In this document: in pieces, positions 17,878 through 28,340 of the stretch
Position numbering within the stretch: position 1 is the first letter of the stretch
Layout: the number at the start of each line of letters is the position of its first letter
Source: an uncultured Gemmataceae bacterium
Lineage (GTDB): Bacteria; Planctomycetota; Planctomycetia; Gemmatales; Gemmataceae
Assembly: GCA_937923405.1 (NCBI GenBank)
Contig: CALDUY010000008.1
Coordinates: forward strand, 62,001-126,000
Direction of reading: 5' to 3'
DNA: 64,000 nucleotides
The notes under the pieces: generated by a model
Seen by the model: only the letters and a program-made list of their open reading frames with translations
The model's database searches: none
What the model was told of the DNA's origin: nothing
Program-made: the position numbers and the translations under genes

Positions 17878-19413
17878 CTACTTCTTCGGATCAGCCACGA
17901 TTGGATCGGGGTCATCGCCTTGCAAGGCTCGCAAGAAGAGTACCAGATCGGCTTTCTCTTCTTTAGTCAAATGGAGCTTGAGCGGAATGATGACACGACC
18001 GTCATAGACTCGTGCCTGGTCAGGCAATTTGACGACACGTCCTTCCGCCTTAGCCCGATACCATTGGCGCTCGGCGTTCTCGTCGCGCATCTTAACGTCG
18101 AGATATGGATTGACATTACCGCCGCGATCGTAGAAGTCGATTACTTCTTCCAGAGTCTTCTCGCTGCCATCGTGCATGTAGGGAGCAGTGCTAAGAAGGT
18201 GGCGAAGCGTAGGCGTCTTGAACGCCCCGAAGAACTCCGGCTGCTTATGGCCCGGTGGCATGGCAGCGTAGCGACCAGCATGTTTGGCGTCTAGCTCGCC
18301 ATCCTTGGCCCCAACCCCCAGGTTGTGGAAGGTATTGTCGGTGAAGTTCTCGCCAACATGGCAGGCATTGCAACGTGCTTTGCCAAAGAAGAGATTGCGA
18401 CCGTTGAGCAACCGTCCCGCAATTTCTTCAGCTTTAGCTGCATCGTTAGCAGGATCGAGCTTCAGGGCAGTCAGAGCAGTGGTATCCTTCTTTGCAAACG
18501 CCCCTTTCAGCGCGGTCAGAAAGTCCGCCTTGGTCAACTCTTGTTGAACCGCCTTGCCCTCGTCGGCTTCGCGTTCCACGCGCTGTCGCATAGCCAACTC
18601 CGCACGATCGAAGATCGAATTGCCCGAGAAGACGGTGCGTTCGTAAGTGGCAATGGCCTTGGCCACCGTGTCGCGGGTCGGAACCGTTCCGAAAATCGCC
18701 TTGAACCGCTTAACATATTCTGGCTCGGCGCGAATACGTTCGACGACCCGTCGCCAAGCGTGGCCTTCACCGTCAAACATCTCTAATGCGTTTTGTGGTG
18801 GGCCTTGTGATTGATCTTCCAGAGAAGCAGCGCGACCATCCCAGAACTGAAATACATGGTACGCAGAGTTCAGCACGGTCGGCGCAGACACCCCGCCCTT
18901 GTTGCCGGCAATTCCCGTTGATACCGGGCTTTGATCGGTGTACCCTTTCGTCGGATCGTGACAGGTAGCACAACTCACCGTGCGATCCGACGACAAAATC
19001 GGGTCAAAATAGAGATCTTTGCCGAGCTTCCACTTCTGCACGGTCAGCGGATTCTCCGGCGGCACCGGTGGAATAGTGTTTAACCCCAAAGGCAGCTTGA
19101 GATAGACAACTTTTCGCTGCACTTCGAGGCCGGTTTTAGGATCGACAGCCTTCTCAGTCGCCTCATTCCAAAACGATTTCAATGCCTCCCACTTCGCTGG
19201 ATCGCTGCTGCGGGACACATAAATAATGGGAATTTCGTCCTTGAAGGGCATCTTCCAGTTTTCGTTAGGCAAAAGACATTCGTGGTCGTCCACCTTCTGT
19301 GCGCTAGCCGCGACCGCCTGTTGCCGATTCCCTTGGAACAACCATGCCCCACCGAGCAGCAGACCGAGCAGCATCGCTCCACAGCCGAGTAGCCATCTCT
19401 GGCGCGAACGCAT
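17878..19413 (-). CDS. Di-haem cytochrome-c peroxidase / MauG family protein
   Basis: The 511-residue protein has an N-terminal signal anchor (about residues 7-28) and two haem-c motifs: SCATCH with Cys148, Cys151 and His152, and RCNACH near residue 350. Surrounding blocks such as FDPILSSDRTVSCATCH, NKGGVSAPTVLNSAYHVFQF WDGR and FKTPTLRHLLSTAPYMHDGS are standard for the family. These periplasmic enzymes reduce hydrogen peroxide with electrons from small cytochromes, or oxidise protein side chains. The 70 or so residues before the first haem domain are longer than in CcpA and are unassigned. It leads a two-gene operon with the hypothetical gene after it. Confidence 0.92.
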   Translation of the reverse strand: MRSRQRWLLGCGAMLLGLLLGGAWLFQGNRQQAVAASAQKVDDHECLLPNENWKMPFKDEIPIIYVSRSSDPAKWEALKSFWNEATEKAVDPKTGLEVQRKVVYLKLPLGLNTIPPVPPENPLTVQKWKLGKDLYFDPILSSDRTVSCATCHDPTKGYTDQSPVSTGIAGNKGGVSAPTVLNSAYHVFQFWDGRAASLEDQSQGPPQNALEMFDGEGHAWRRVVERIRAEPEYVKRFKAIFGTVPTRDTVAKAIATYERTVFSGNSIFDRAELAMRQRVEREADEGKAVQQELTKADFLTALKGAFAKKDTTALTALKLDPANDAAKAEEIAGRLLNGRNLFFGKARCNACHVGENFTDNTFHNLGVGAKDGELDAKHAGRYAAMPPGHKQPEFFGAFKTPTLRHLLSTAPYMHDGSEKTLEEVIDFYDRGGNVNPYLDVKMRDENAERQWYRAKAEGRVVKLPDQARVYDGRVIIPLKLHLTKEEKADLVLFLRALQGDDPDPIVADPKK

Positions 19414-19586
19414 CAGTGAAACCCCTTTCGATAATCATTATTGATTTGGGCCACTGATACTATTAGTCGGCTGACGCCGGACCGGCTAGGTTGGCGGATG
19501 AAAAGCTGCAATGACCGCAAATCCGCATTGAAGAACTCCAAGCGGAAGCGGGTGGTCCTGCAAAACAGCTCCCTACCTAACAACGC

Positions 19587-20603
<1,017 letters not shown>

Positions 20604-20670
20604 CGATGACGCTCCTGCACAGGGACAGTACCGCTAACCATTCTAACGGCTTCCGCCGCGACGAACACTG

Positions 20671-21126
20671 TCATAAAGGACAGCGTTCCAGTAGCAGGTA
20701 GTTGGTCGTAGTCAGGCCCAGCTGAGCGTAGGTCTTTTGTGCCCGTTCGTTGTCCCGTTCGACATAGAGACGAATGCCGATCACGTCACCGGCCTCATGT
20801 GCCAACTGAACGACGTGCTGATAGAGCTGGCGAAATATCCCCTGCTGGCGGGCATCACTGCGGACATAAACGCTTTGGATCCACCAGAACCAGCCGTTGC
20901 GCCAGTCGCTCCATTCATAGGTAATAAGCAACTGGCCGACGAGTTCGCCATCGAGTTCCGCGACGTGATAGACGCCGCGTTGCGAGTCGGCGAGAACCGC
21001 GGCGACCCCTGGCAAGAGTTTGTCGCGATCTAGTTCTTTGTGTTCGGTCTCCCAAGCAAGAAGCCGGTTGAACTCAGCAATAGTGTCCACATCGGCGGAA
21101 GTGGCACGACGAAGGAACAGCGACAT
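20671..21126 (-). CDS. GNAT-family N-acetyltransferase
   Basis: The ATG at 21124-21126 gives MSLFLRRATSADVDTIAEFN, the normal start of a GNAT domain; an upstream in-frame start adds 17 unlikely residues. The 151-residue protein contains the acetyl-CoA pyrophosphate loop region IQSVYVRSDARQQGIFRQLY (Q/RxxGxG/A-like) and the C-terminal RDNERAQKTYAQLGL block. Substrate unknown. It precedes the MoxR gene on the same strand and is divergent from apt. Confidence 0.85.
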   Translation of the reverse strand: MSLFLRRATSADVDTIAEFNRLLAWETEHKELDRDKLLPGVAAVLADSQRGVYHVAELDGELVGQLLITYEWSDWRNGWFWWIQSVYVRSDARQQGIFRQLYQHVVQLAHEAGDVIGIRLYVERDNERAQKTYAQLGLTTTNYLLLERCPL

Positions 21127-21193
21127 AGTTGCCTCTTGGAGAAAGAAGTCGTAAGCCAAGCCGTGTCCATTGGACACGACGAGGAGAAGTCGA

Positions 21194-21706
21194 ATGAACT
21201 TACGCGACTACATTCGCGATGTACCAGATTTTCCGAAACCCGGCATCCTGTTCAAGGACATCACGCCGCTTTTGGCTACCCCTAATGCGTACCGACAGGC
21301 CATTGCCGAGATGCTCGGGCCTTTTCGGAGCAAACGAGTCGATGCCGTCGCCGCCGCAGAGGCACGCGGCTTTCTCTTCGCCGCTCCAATGGCGCTAGAG
21401 TTAAACTTGCCCCTCATTCCGATGCGAAAGCCTGGTAAGTTGCCGTATAAAACCATGTCGTCTAGTTACGATCTGGAGTATGGCCAGGCCGAACTGCACA
21501 TGCACATCGACGCGATCCAACCGGGCATGAGCGTCTTGATGGTCGATGATGTGCTGGCCACAGGCGGCACGATGAAAGCCGCCTGTCAATTAGTGGAGAA
21601 AGCAGGTGGGACGGTCGTGGGCTGTGCTTTTTTGATCGAACTAGGCTTTCTTCAGGGGCGGAAAGCGCTAGCACCTTTTGAGATCATCAGTGTGGTAAAA
21701 TTTTAA
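21194..21706 (+). CDS. apt: Adenine phosphoribosyltransferase
   Basis: The ATG at 21194 follows GAGGAG by seven bases and opens [20 protein letters not shown], the usual Apt N-terminus. The 170-residue enzyme carries the PRPP-binding motif [17 protein letters not shown] and the flanking [12 protein letters not shown] and [12 protein letters not shown] blocks. It converts adenine and PRPP to AMP in the cytoplasm for purine salvage. HisI follows after 19 bases, so it heads an apt-hisI-hisG operon in which all products handle PRPP, AMP or phosphoribosyl-AMP. Confidence 0.95.
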   Translation: MNLRDYIRDVPDFPKPGILFKDITPLLATPNAYRQAIAEMLGPFRSKRVDAVAAAEARGFLFAAPMALELNLPLIPMRKPGKLPYKTMSSSYDLEYGQAELHMHIDAIQPGMSVLMVDDVLATGGTMKAACQLVEKAGGTVVGCAFLIELGFLQGRKALAPFEIISVVKF

Positions 21707-21725
21707 GAGCGAACGAGGCGGACTG

Positions 21726-22106
21726 ATGGAGTTAACACCCGATTTCGACAAAGCCGGTGGACTGCTCCCCGCGATTGCCCAGGATGCCGAGACGGGCCAA
21801 GTTCTCATGCTGGCTTGGATGAATCGAGAGGCCTACGAGGAGACCCTCCGCACACGCCGCGCCGTCTACTTCTCGCGCAGCCGCAATAAACTTTGGCGCA
21901 AAGGCGAAGAGAGTGGTCACGTTCAAGAACTGCACGCACTGTATCTGGATTGTGATGCCGACACCATTCTGCTGCAAGTCAAGCAGGTCGGCGGTGCCGC
22001 CTGCCATGAAGGCTATGCTAGCTGCTTCTTTCGCCAGATTACTCCCGAAGGTGTGTCGATCGTCGGCGAGCGCCTGTTTGATCCTGCATTGGTCTACAAA
22101 AAATGA
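21726..22106 (+). CDS. hisI: Phosphoribosyl-AMP cyclohydrolase
   Basis: This 126-residue protein is a stand-alone HisI, without the HisE pyrophosphohydrolase domain. It carries the family blocks [38 protein letters not shown], the metal-binding DCDADTILL and [11 protein letters not shown] with its conserved cysteines. It opens the purine ring of phosphoribosyl-AMP, step three of histidine synthesis. Its stop overlaps the start of hisG by four bases, so the two are translationally coupled. Confidence 0.96.
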   Translation: MELTPDFDKAGGLLPAIAQDAETGQVLMLAWMNREAYEETLRTRRAVYFSRSRNKLWRKGEESGHVQELHALYLDCDADTILLQVKQVGGAACHEGYASCFFRQITPEGVSIVGERLFDPALVYKK

Positions 22107-22981
22107 CAGAGAAGATCCTCAAACTCGGCATTCCCGCGGGCAGTCTTCAGGACGCCACCGCCGAGTTATTCCGCAAGGCCGGCTACAAAATCACCTATCA
22201 AGCACGCAGTTACTTTCCCTCCATCGATGACCCGGAGCTGCACTGCACATTAATCCGAGCCCAGGAAATGGCTCGCTACGTGCAAGATGGCTCGTTGGAT
22301 TGTGGACTGACGGGGCATGACTGGATCATGGAAAACGACGCCAAGGTCGTTGAAGTCGCAGAACTGGTCTTTAGCAAAGCCAGCCGCCGTCCCGTCCGCT
22401 GGGTGCTGGCCGTGCCCAACGATTCACCGATTCAGTCGGTCCAGGATTTGCAGGGCAAACGCATCGCTACCGAAGTGGTGAACTTGACGAATCGCTGGTT
22501 GGCCAGTCACGGAGTAACAGCTCAGGTCGAGTTCAGCTGGGGGGCCACTGAGGTTAAGCCGCCCAAACTCGCCGATGCCATTGTCGAGGTGACGGAAACG
22601 GGTTCCTCGCTGCGAGCCAATAATCTCCGCATCGTTTGCGAGATCTTGCAAAGCACGACACGCTTCATCGCCAATGAGACCGCTTATCGCGATCCCTGGA
22701 AACAAGAAAAGATCGATGACCTCGTCCTCATGCTCCAGGGAGCGATGGCCGCTGAGGGTCGCGTCGGGCTGATGATGAATGTGCGCACCGTCGATCTCCC
22801 ACAGGTGTTGCTTTTGCTCCCGGCTTTGCAGAAACCGACAGTTTCCTCCTTGTCGGATCCGGAATGGGTTGCCGTGAACACGATACTGGAAGAAGCGATC
22901 GTGCGGCACCTAGTTCCGCGACTGAAGTCGGTTGGCGCGCGGGGCATCGTTGAGTATCCGCTCAACAAGATTATCGAGTGA
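22103..22981 (+). CDS. hisG: ATP phosphoribosyltransferase, long form
   Basis: A 292-residue HisG beginning [20 protein letters not shown]. The catalytic phosphoribosyltransferase core includes [14 protein letters not shown] and the PRPP loop region [16 protein letters not shown]. The length and the C-terminal segment from about residue 215 ([18 protein letters not shown] onward) show the long form with an ACT-like regulatory domain, so it should be inhibited by histidine and not need HisZ. It catalyses the first committed step of histidine synthesis. The end overlaps the convergent queG gene by 11 bases. Confidence 0.96.
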   Translation: MTEKILKLGIPAGSLQDATAELFRKAGYKITYQARSYFPSIDDPELHCTLIRAQEMARYVQDGSLDCGLTGHDWIMENDAKVVEVAELVFSKASRRPVRWVLAVPNDSPIQSVQDLQGKRIATEVVNLTNRWLASHGVTAQVEFSWGATEVKPPKLADAIVEVTETGSSLRANNLRIVCEILQSTTRFIANETAYRDPWKQEKIDDLVLMLQGAMAAEGRVGLMMNVRTVDLPQVLLLLPALQKPTVSSLSDPEWVAVNTILEEAIVRHLVPRLKSVGARGIVEYPLNKIIE

Positions 22982-23996
22982 CGGAGTGGAGTCGATCGCG
23001 AATCCGTTCCATCGCCCACACAGCCGCTTCCCGGATAAGCGGTTCCGTGTCGTTACTGGCTCGCTGCAAGGTGACCAGCGCGGAAGCATCGGCGGAGTTG
23101 CCCAAAATCAGAGCCGCGTTACGCAGTACGACGGCGCGTCCAGGTCGAGGATACAACGCAGTGCCGTCGAATCGTTGGCGGAAAGCGTCCTCGTCCAGAA
23201 GCAGCAGTTCGCAGGCGTCCAAGGTGAGCAAATCCGACTTCGCCGCTAACAGCGGATGCCCCGGCGGGGCCTTGCGATTCCAGGGACAAACCTCTTGACA
23301 CACGTCGCAGCCAAACAGCCAGTCGCCCAACTCGAACCGAAGCGTTTCTGGAACGGCATGCTTTAACTCGATGGTCAAGTAACTAATGCACCGACGAGCA
23401 TCGAGGACGAACGGTGCAACAAACGCTTGAGTCGGACAGGCATCCAGACAAGCAGTGCATCGGCCACAATGGCGAGTGTCAAAGGAGGGAGTGGGCTGCA
23501 GCTCTAAGTTCACCAGTAAAGCCCCGAGGACGAACCAGCTGCCCTGACGTGGATGAATTAGCATGGTGTTCTTACCGAACCACCCCAGCCCAGCACGACG
23601 AGCAAAATCGCGTTCGAGCAGCGGAGCCGTATCGACGACCGCTCGCCCCCAGCAGTGCGGCACTTTAGCTCGGAGCCAGTCGCGCAAACGCCAGAGCTGT
23701 TCGCGCAGAACGACATGGTAGTCTCTCGCCTGGGCGTAACGAGCTAGCCGCGCTGCCCCTTGCGGTGCGGTGGGGTCGTAGTTCATGCCGACCATGACGA
23801 CTGACTTGACCTCGGGATAGATCGAGCGAGGATGGCGGCGAGCCTCGGCGTGTTTGTGCAAGTAGGCCATCTCGCCGGCGTGGCCTTGGTCGAGCCAGTT
23901 CCGCAAATGCTCGAATCCGTCGGCTTCGGTGGCGCGAGCAATTCCAGCGAGACTAAAGCCTAGCCGTCGTGCCTCTTCGAGTAGTTCCGACTCCAT
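22971..23996 (-). CDS. queG: Epoxyqueuosine reductase
   Basis: The 341-residue protein has the cobalamin-binding N-terminal domain ([39 protein letters not shown]), two [4Fe-4S] motifs ([17 protein letters not shown] and [11 protein letters not shown]) and a C-terminal HEAT-like repeat ([13 protein letters not shown]). QueG reduces epoxyqueuosine to queuosine at the wobble base of tRNAs for Asn, Asp, His and Tyr, the last step of the pathway. It sits between the sigma factor gene and hisG, convergent with the latter, and its 3' end overlaps hisG by 11 bases. Confidence 0.95.
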   Translation of the reverse strand: MESELLEEARRLGFSLAGIARATEADGFEHLRNWLDQGHAGEMAYLHKHAEARRHPRSIYPEVKSVVMVGMNYDPTAPQGAARLARYAQARDYHVVLREQLWRLRDWLRAKVPHCWGRAVVDTAPLLERDFARRAGLGWFGKNTMLIHPRQGSWFVLGALLVNLELQPTPSFDTRHCGRCTACLDACPTQAFVAPFVLDARRCISYLTIELKHAVPETLRFELGDWLFGCDVCQEVCPWNRKAPPGHPLLAAKSDLLTLDACELLLLDEDAFRQRFDGTALYPRPGRAVVLRNAALILGNSADASALVTLQRASNDTEPLIREAAVWAMERIRDRLHSVTR

Positions 23997-24019
23997 GGGT
24001 CGGCTCCACGGATCGTAAT

Positions 24020-24553
24020 TCAGGCCAGCGCTTCCCGCAACTCATCGAGCATTTCGGCCAGCCAATATTGAATGGTACGCAGCGATTTACCGCTCCGTCG
24101 AGCCATTTCGTCGCGGCGAACCCCTTGTAGCCACCATTCCCAAACTTCTCGCCACTGCGGCGGAAAGCGAGCGACCACCGCTTCAATCCGTTCAACGGTC
24201 TCGCGATCCGGAGTTGGTGGACGTTGATCGGGAATTTGTTCCAACTCGACGCGATCGCGCGGTTCGTACAAGCGGGATAGATCAATCGCTCGTCGAGCGG
24301 CGACCACAGCCAACCATTTGCAAAAAGGACATTTACGCTCCCAACGATGCAAATTACTGAACAGACGTAGGAAGATAGTTTGTACGGCGTCGTCCCATTC
24401 CTCACGTCGGCCAGGACCGAGTACCCGAGACACCACCGCACGCACTAACCCGGTGAATTTCAGGACGAGTGCGTCGCCGGCCTCCCGATCACCAGAGAGA
24501 AACGCTTGTACTTTGCCAGCACAGTCATCGGGCGGGCAGTCACATTCAAACAT
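24020..24553 (-). CDS. ECF-like RNA polymerase sigma factor with an unusual Cys-rich N-terminus
   Basis: From the ATG at 24551-24553 (GGGGAGGGGG four bases upstream) the protein has 177 residues. Region 2 reads WDDAVQTIFLRLF and WLAVVAARRAIDLSRL; region 4 reads FPPQWREVWEWWLQGVRRDE followed by the HTH MARRSGKSLRTIQYWLAEM. It has Cys4, Cys6 and Cys11 (MFECDCPPDDC) and a Cys75-x-x-Cys78 pair inside region 2 (RKCPFCKW), which ordinary ECF factors lack; a metal or redox response is a guess. It overlaps the PP2C phosphatase gene by eight bases, so phosphatase and sigma factor are made together. Confidence 0.85.
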   Translation of the reverse strand: MFECDCPPDDCAGKVQAFLSGDREAGDALVLKFTGLVRAVVSRVLGPGRREEWDDAVQTIFLRLFSNLHRWERKCPFCKWLAVVAARRAIDLSRLYEPRDRVELEQIPDQRPPTPDRETVERIEAVVARFPPQWREVWEWWLQGVRRDEMARRSGKSLRTIQYWLAEMLDELREALA

Positions 24554-25634
24554 TGCCCCCTCCCCGTACCGTCGGGAAGGGAAGGATGGTCGCATCTTCG
24601 GGAGCGCGACGACGTAGGAGTACCATCGTCATGTCATCCTTTTGCTCGCCGTTTTGCAATGACGATTCAATCGCTTCTCGGATGGCTTGAAAAAGCGCCC
24701 CACGTCGATTAATAACGCGGCTGGCGATAGCCTCAGCCCCACCAGCGTCGTCGAGCTGGTCGAACACGCCGTCGGTGGCCAGCACTAGTTCATCTCCGGG
24801 CTTCAAATCCAACTGGTGCTGTTCCTCCCGAGTTACCGGTCGCAGACCAACCCAAGCCCCACGAAGTTTGAGCAACCCAACCGGTTGGTGGGCGGGATGC
24901 AATAACAGCCGTGTGCCGCCTGCAGGAGCCACTGTTACTTGCCCGTCCGTGGTCAGACGAACCAGGGTACATTCCAGGAAGATACCATCTGGAAGACAGT
25001 CGGCGAGCAGCTCATGCATGGTGGTGAGCAGTTCTGCCGGCTCGGGGGCGGTGCCTGGATGCGCTGCCCAAAGTCGCTGCCAGACTGAAGGTAATGCGAT
25101 AGCCAGCAGGTAGGCAAAATAACCGTGTCCGGTCACGTCGGCGAGAAATATACACAACGAACCATCGTTGAGCCGACGCCCTGCGTACCAATCTCCGCCG
25201 ACGGCAAACCCACCGAGCTGACCGTGTGGACGAAAGAAGGTTTCGCTGTAGTAAACCGGGCAATCAGGAAGAGCAGGGGGAAACATACCGTTCCTGCTGA
25301 CATTTCCAGCCGGTTCAATCGCCAGCTTAGCTAGATTGATCAATAGTCCAGCGCGAAACGCCTCCCAGGAAAGGTTGGCAACGTGGCTAAGAGGGCGAAC
25401 CCGCAGCATGACCTCTGCTAAGTGCAAGGCGTTCTGAACTAACAGCTCTCGATCGGCTTTGAGTTGATAAGTCTGGATTAGTTCCCCCATCAGTCGGTCG
25501 ACAGGAGCCTGTAGTAGCTGTTGAAGCTGTCGTCGAGCAGTGGGCTGCCGGGCGTGCAACCCCTCAACGAGTGCCTGAGGTGTGGGGAACGGCAGCATTG
25601 CAGCAACGAGCCTCTTCATTCTGGGAACCCTCAT
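24546..25634 (-). CDS. PP2C/SpoIIE-type serine phosphatase
   Basis: The 362-residue protein has an N-terminal helical region (about 1-120) and a C-terminal RsbU/SpoIIE phosphatase domain: FAVGGDWYAGRRLNDGSLCI, FLADVTGHGYFAYLLA, LVRLTTDGQVTVAPAGGTRL and LKPGDELVLATDGVFDQLDD. The aspartates in GGDWYAG, ADVTGHG and ATDGVFDQ are the metal ligands. Such phosphatases dephosphorylate anti-sigma antagonists in partner switching. Its neighbour is an ECF-like sigma factor overlapping its end, but no anti-sigma kinase or antagonist gene is seen nearby. An ATG five codons later is an alternative start. Confidence 0.9.
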   Translation of the reverse strand: MRVPRMKRLVAAMLPFPTPQALVEGLHARQPTARRQLQQLLQAPVDRLMGELIQTYQLKADRELLVQNALHLAEVMLRVRPLSHVANLSWEAFRAGLLINLAKLAIEPAGNVSRNGMFPPALPDCPVYYSETFFRPHGQLGGFAVGGDWYAGRRLNDGSLCIFLADVTGHGYFAYLLAIALPSVWQRLWAAHPGTAPEPAELLTTMHELLADCLPDGIFLECTLVRLTTDGQVTVAPAGGTRLLLHPAHQPVGLLKLRGAWVGLRPVTREEQHQLDLKPGDELVLATDGVFDQLDDAGGAEAIASRVINRRGALFQAIREAIESSLQNGEQKDDMTMVLLRRRAPEDATILPFPTVRGGGNV

Positions 25635-25890
25635 TGTAGCATCTCAGAGACGGACGACTAAGCTGCCAATTTCATCACTCGTTCTCCGGCTCTGCGAAAG
25701 CGACCTTCTGTGAAACTGAGACAGAAGGAATGGCAAGTGCTTTTGAAAAGAAGTCGCAGGAGCCAGGGGTTTTCGTGGACACGCAAGCTTGCTACAGTAG
25801 CTGTTGCTGGATTAGTTGGATTCACCAAACCCCCAGACCAAGAACTGGCTCGGATCGAGCCGGTCGATTTAAGTCAAGGAGTCGTTACTC

Positions 25891-26130
25891 ATGGGAGCCA
25901 GGCGGATTCGTCGAGAGCAGCGTCGTTATGACATGGCACTGTCTCGACGAGTGAACGGAATGCGGAAAACCAAAGAACGTGCTCGTCGAGAAACGCGGAT
26001 GCGCGAACTGATTGGCAAGGGCAAGTTTCCTTACACTCCATCAATCATGAGCTGGCTGAGCGTACAACTCGACAAGCCTTCGACCAAAATTGTTGAGGCC
26101 GATGTTCAGGAGTTCCTCGCCAAAAAATAA
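25891..26130 (+). CDS. Small very basic protein of unknown function
   Basis: A 79-residue protein starting MGARRIRREQRRYDMALSRR, with AAGGAG nine bases before the ATG. The first 55 residues are dominated by Arg, Lys and Glu in a likely helix, followed by a less charged tail (MSWLSVQLDKPSTKIVEAD). A strong hairpin terminator lies 21 bases after the stop, so this is a real, self-contained transcription unit. The composition suggests nucleic acid or ribosome binding, but I recognise no family. Confidence 0.7.
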   Translation: MGARRIRREQRRYDMALSRRVNGMRKTKERARRETRMRELIGKGKFPYTPSIMSWLSVQLDKPSTKIVEADVQEFLAKK

Positions 26131-26150
26131 CCTCGTCTGCTTCACTGCCG

Positions 26151-26193
26151 GAACGATCCGTGACCAGGTGTACGCGGATCGTTCTCATTTTTT
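26151..26193 (+). terminator. Rho-independent terminator after the small basic protein gene
   Basis: GAACGATCCG (26151-26160) and CGGATCGTTC (26175-26184) form a perfect 10-bp stem with a 14-base loop, followed by TCATTTTTT. Confidence 0.85.
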
Positions 26194-26375
26194 GGGAACT
26201 CTTTTTCTCCTTACACGTCTTAGATACAAGGGATACTCCGTCCCACGAATGACTAGACCATCACAATGAACTAACACAGGTGGGTCGTTGACGGGGTTGG
26301 TTGGTCATGTCACAATAATATCCGCGTGAACTCTCATTAATTTTGAGAGTCGGTGGTAACGAGGGGGATTCACCG

Positions 26376-28163
26376 ATGGCTCATGCCGCTGTGCGCGTTG
26401 GTGCCTGGACATTGATCGGAGTTTTGCTTTTAGGCTTGATCGGCTTGCCTCCATTTGCAGATGCTCGGTCGGCAACTCAGGATCAACCCACCACTAGTGA
26501 TGATAGCAGTAAGCAGGACAAGAACGGTTCCGCATTGCCGAAGTTTGCACAACTCAAAATGACCATCGTCTCCAAGGATCCAGATGTCTCGGAGATGTCC
26601 AAGGTCATCAACCAACATCTCGAAGCCAGCTGGGTCGCCAACAAAATAACCCCCTCTGGGTATGTCGATGATTTCGACTTCATTCGTCGCGCCTCGCTCG
26701 ACATCATCGGACGCATCGCGCGTGCCGACGAGATTCTCAAGTACATGAAGTACCCCGAGGATCGTCGCCGGTCGATGATCATCGAAGATTTGCTCAAACA
26801 CGAAGATTACGCCAAACACTGGGCACACCTCTGGGCAAACTGGCTGCTCACCCGCGCCGGCGATTTTGGTCGGGGCAAGTATCACGATCAGATGGTCGTG
26901 TGGCTGCAAGATCAATTCGCTCAGAACAAGCCGTACCATGAGTGGGTCAGCAAGCTGATGACCGCTTCGGGAAAGAATTCCGAGAACGGAGCAGTGAACT
27001 TTTTCCTGGCTCATCTAGGCGAGCGGATTCCGCAGGAAAAACAACGCGAGGAAGGACAGTTCGAGATGGTGCCGCTCACCTCGCGGATTACGCGCGTCTT
27101 CCTCGGAACCCAAGTGCAGTGCGCTCAGTGCCATGCTCACCCGTTCTTCGACAGCCTTAAACAAGAGTCATTCTGGGGGGTGAATGCCTTCCTTCGACAG
27201 CTGCGTCCCGAAGGCATGCTGAATCGGAATCAAGGGAACCGCATGGCCCTGCCAGACCTCACTCTGCAAGACGACCCGTCAATCAACGTCGATGCCAACG
27301 TACTCTTCGAGATGCGGAACGGCAAGGTACGCCTCTGGCACGCGGAGTTTCTGCCGCCCCCGGGCAAGGAGCGCGGAGTCCGACTCGATCCCGCCAAGAA
27401 AGGCGTTGAACGTCGCGAAGAGCTAGCTCGCCTGTTGGTCGAACACGAGATGTTCACCAAAGCCATCGTCAATCGGATGTGGGGGTTGTTCTTCGGTCGT
27501 GGCTTTGTCAATCCGATCGATGATTTCAACGATAACAATCAGCCTTCCCATCCAGAGTTGTTGAAGGCATTGGCTGAACGCTTCAAACACTACAATTACG
27601 ATCTGAAAAAGCTCATTCGGTGGATGACGCATTCCAATGCCTATCACTTGTCCTACGTCGCCAACAAAACCAACGACAAAGTCGAGCATGAGACGCAGTT
27701 TAGCCGAATGGTCATGAAAGCACTGACGCCGGAGCAACTGTTTGAGTCGCTCATGACAGCAACACTAGCGGAAAACGGTATGACTGCTGAGCAACGTCGC
27801 ACTCAGCGGAACGAATGGTTAGGGCAGCTCATCACCAACTTCGGCGATGACGAGGGCAACGAGGTGACGTTCAACGGTACCATCGTTCAAGCTCTACTGA
27901 TGATGAATGGTCGCAACATCAATGAGGCCATCTCGTCGCCCAAAGGCGCAGTCGCCGTCGCCATGGCCACGAAGGGAACCCCAGAGCGAATCATTCGAGA
28001 ACTGTACCTAATGGCCTTGAATCGTCCGCCCAAGAAGACGGAATTGGCTAGCATCTACCAGAAGATGCAACTACGCCCTGGATTCCGTGACTCCCCCAAA
28101 GCGATGTTTGAGGATCTCTATTGGGCGCTGCTCAACAGTAACGAATTCATCATCAACCACTGA
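26376..28163 (+). CDS. DUF1549/DUF1553 domain protein, secreted
   Basis: The ATG at 26376 follows GAGGGGG by eight bases; an earlier frame start is not supported. The 595-residue protein has a signal peptide, then DUF1549 (DFDFIRRASLDIIGRIARAD, YAKHWAHLWANWLLTRAG) with a haem-like or metal-binding CAQCHAHPF motif, and DUF1553 (FTKAIVNRMWGLFFGRGFVN, HPELLKALAERFKHYNYDLK). Such proteins are confined mainly to planctomycetes and relatives and usually pair with a DUF1501 protein; here no intact partner is adjacent, though a dead DUF1501 gene lies 9 kb upstream. The biochemical role is unknown; an exported complex is likely. Confidence 0.92.
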   Translation: MAHAAVRVGAWTLIGVLLLGLIGLPPFADARSATQDQPTTSDDSSKQDKNGSALPKFAQLKMTIVSKDPDVSEMSKVINQHLEASWVANKITPSGYVDDFDFIRRASLDIIGRIARADEILKYMKYPEDRRRSMIIEDLLKHEDYAKHWAHLWANWLLTRAGDFGRGKYHDQMVVWLQDQFAQNKPYHEWVSKLMTASGKNSENGAVNFFLAHLGERIPQEKQREEGQFEMVPLTSRITRVFLGTQVQCAQCHAHPFFDSLKQESFWGVNAFLRQLRPEGMLNRNQGNRMALPDLTLQDDPSINVDANVLFEMRNGKVRLWHAEFLPPPGKERGVRLDPAKKGVERREELARLLVEHEMFTKAIVNRMWGLFFGRGFVNPIDDFNDNNQPSHPELLKALAERFKHYNYDLKKLIRWMTHSNAYHLSYVANKTNDKVEHETQFSRMVMKALTPEQLFESLMTATLAENGMTAEQRRTQRNEWLGQLITNFGDDEGNEVTFNGTIVQALLMMNGRNINEAISSPKGAVAVAMATKGTPERIIRELYLMALNRPPKKTELASIYQKMQLRPGFRDSPKAMFEDLYWALLNSNEFIINH

Positions 28164-28181
28164 GCCATCACCAACCAACTA

Positions 28182-28220
28182 GGGCGCGCTCTCGGCAGAT
28201 GACATGACAAGAGTGCGCCC
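28182..28220 (+). terminator. Stem-loop after the DUF1549/1553 gene, possible terminator
   Basis: GGGCGCGCTCT and AGAGTGCGCCC can pair over 11 positions with one G-T or mismatch position, 18 bases after the stop codon. No uridine run follows, so termination strength is uncertain. Confidence 0.5.
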
Positions 28221-28250
28221 TGGTTATCTAGACCTCCTTCTAGCTGTATT

Positions 28251-28340
28251 CGCAGGCAAAGCCTGCGGCTTCCTATCCTAACCGGTAGTCGCATATCCAG
28301 ACCGGTAGTCGCAGGCTTCAGCCTGCGAGTTTTAGCCTGC
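28251..28340. repeat. Cluster of CGCAGGC...GCCTGCG inverted repeats
   Basis: CGCAGGC-AAA-GCCTGCG (28251-28267) and CGCAGGCT-TC-AGCCTGCG (28310-28327) are two near-identical perfect dyads. Between them the unit ACCGGTAGTCGCA occurs twice. Further decayed halves follow (TTTAGCCTGCCAGC, TTCAGTCTGTG) up to about 28368. This looks like a REP-like intergenic palindromic element in several states of decay. Confidence 0.6.

Noticed and set aside
28251-28340. Possible CRISPR array
   Set aside because: Only two dyads with unequal spacing, no spacers of constant length and no cas genes; a palindromic intergenic element explains it better.
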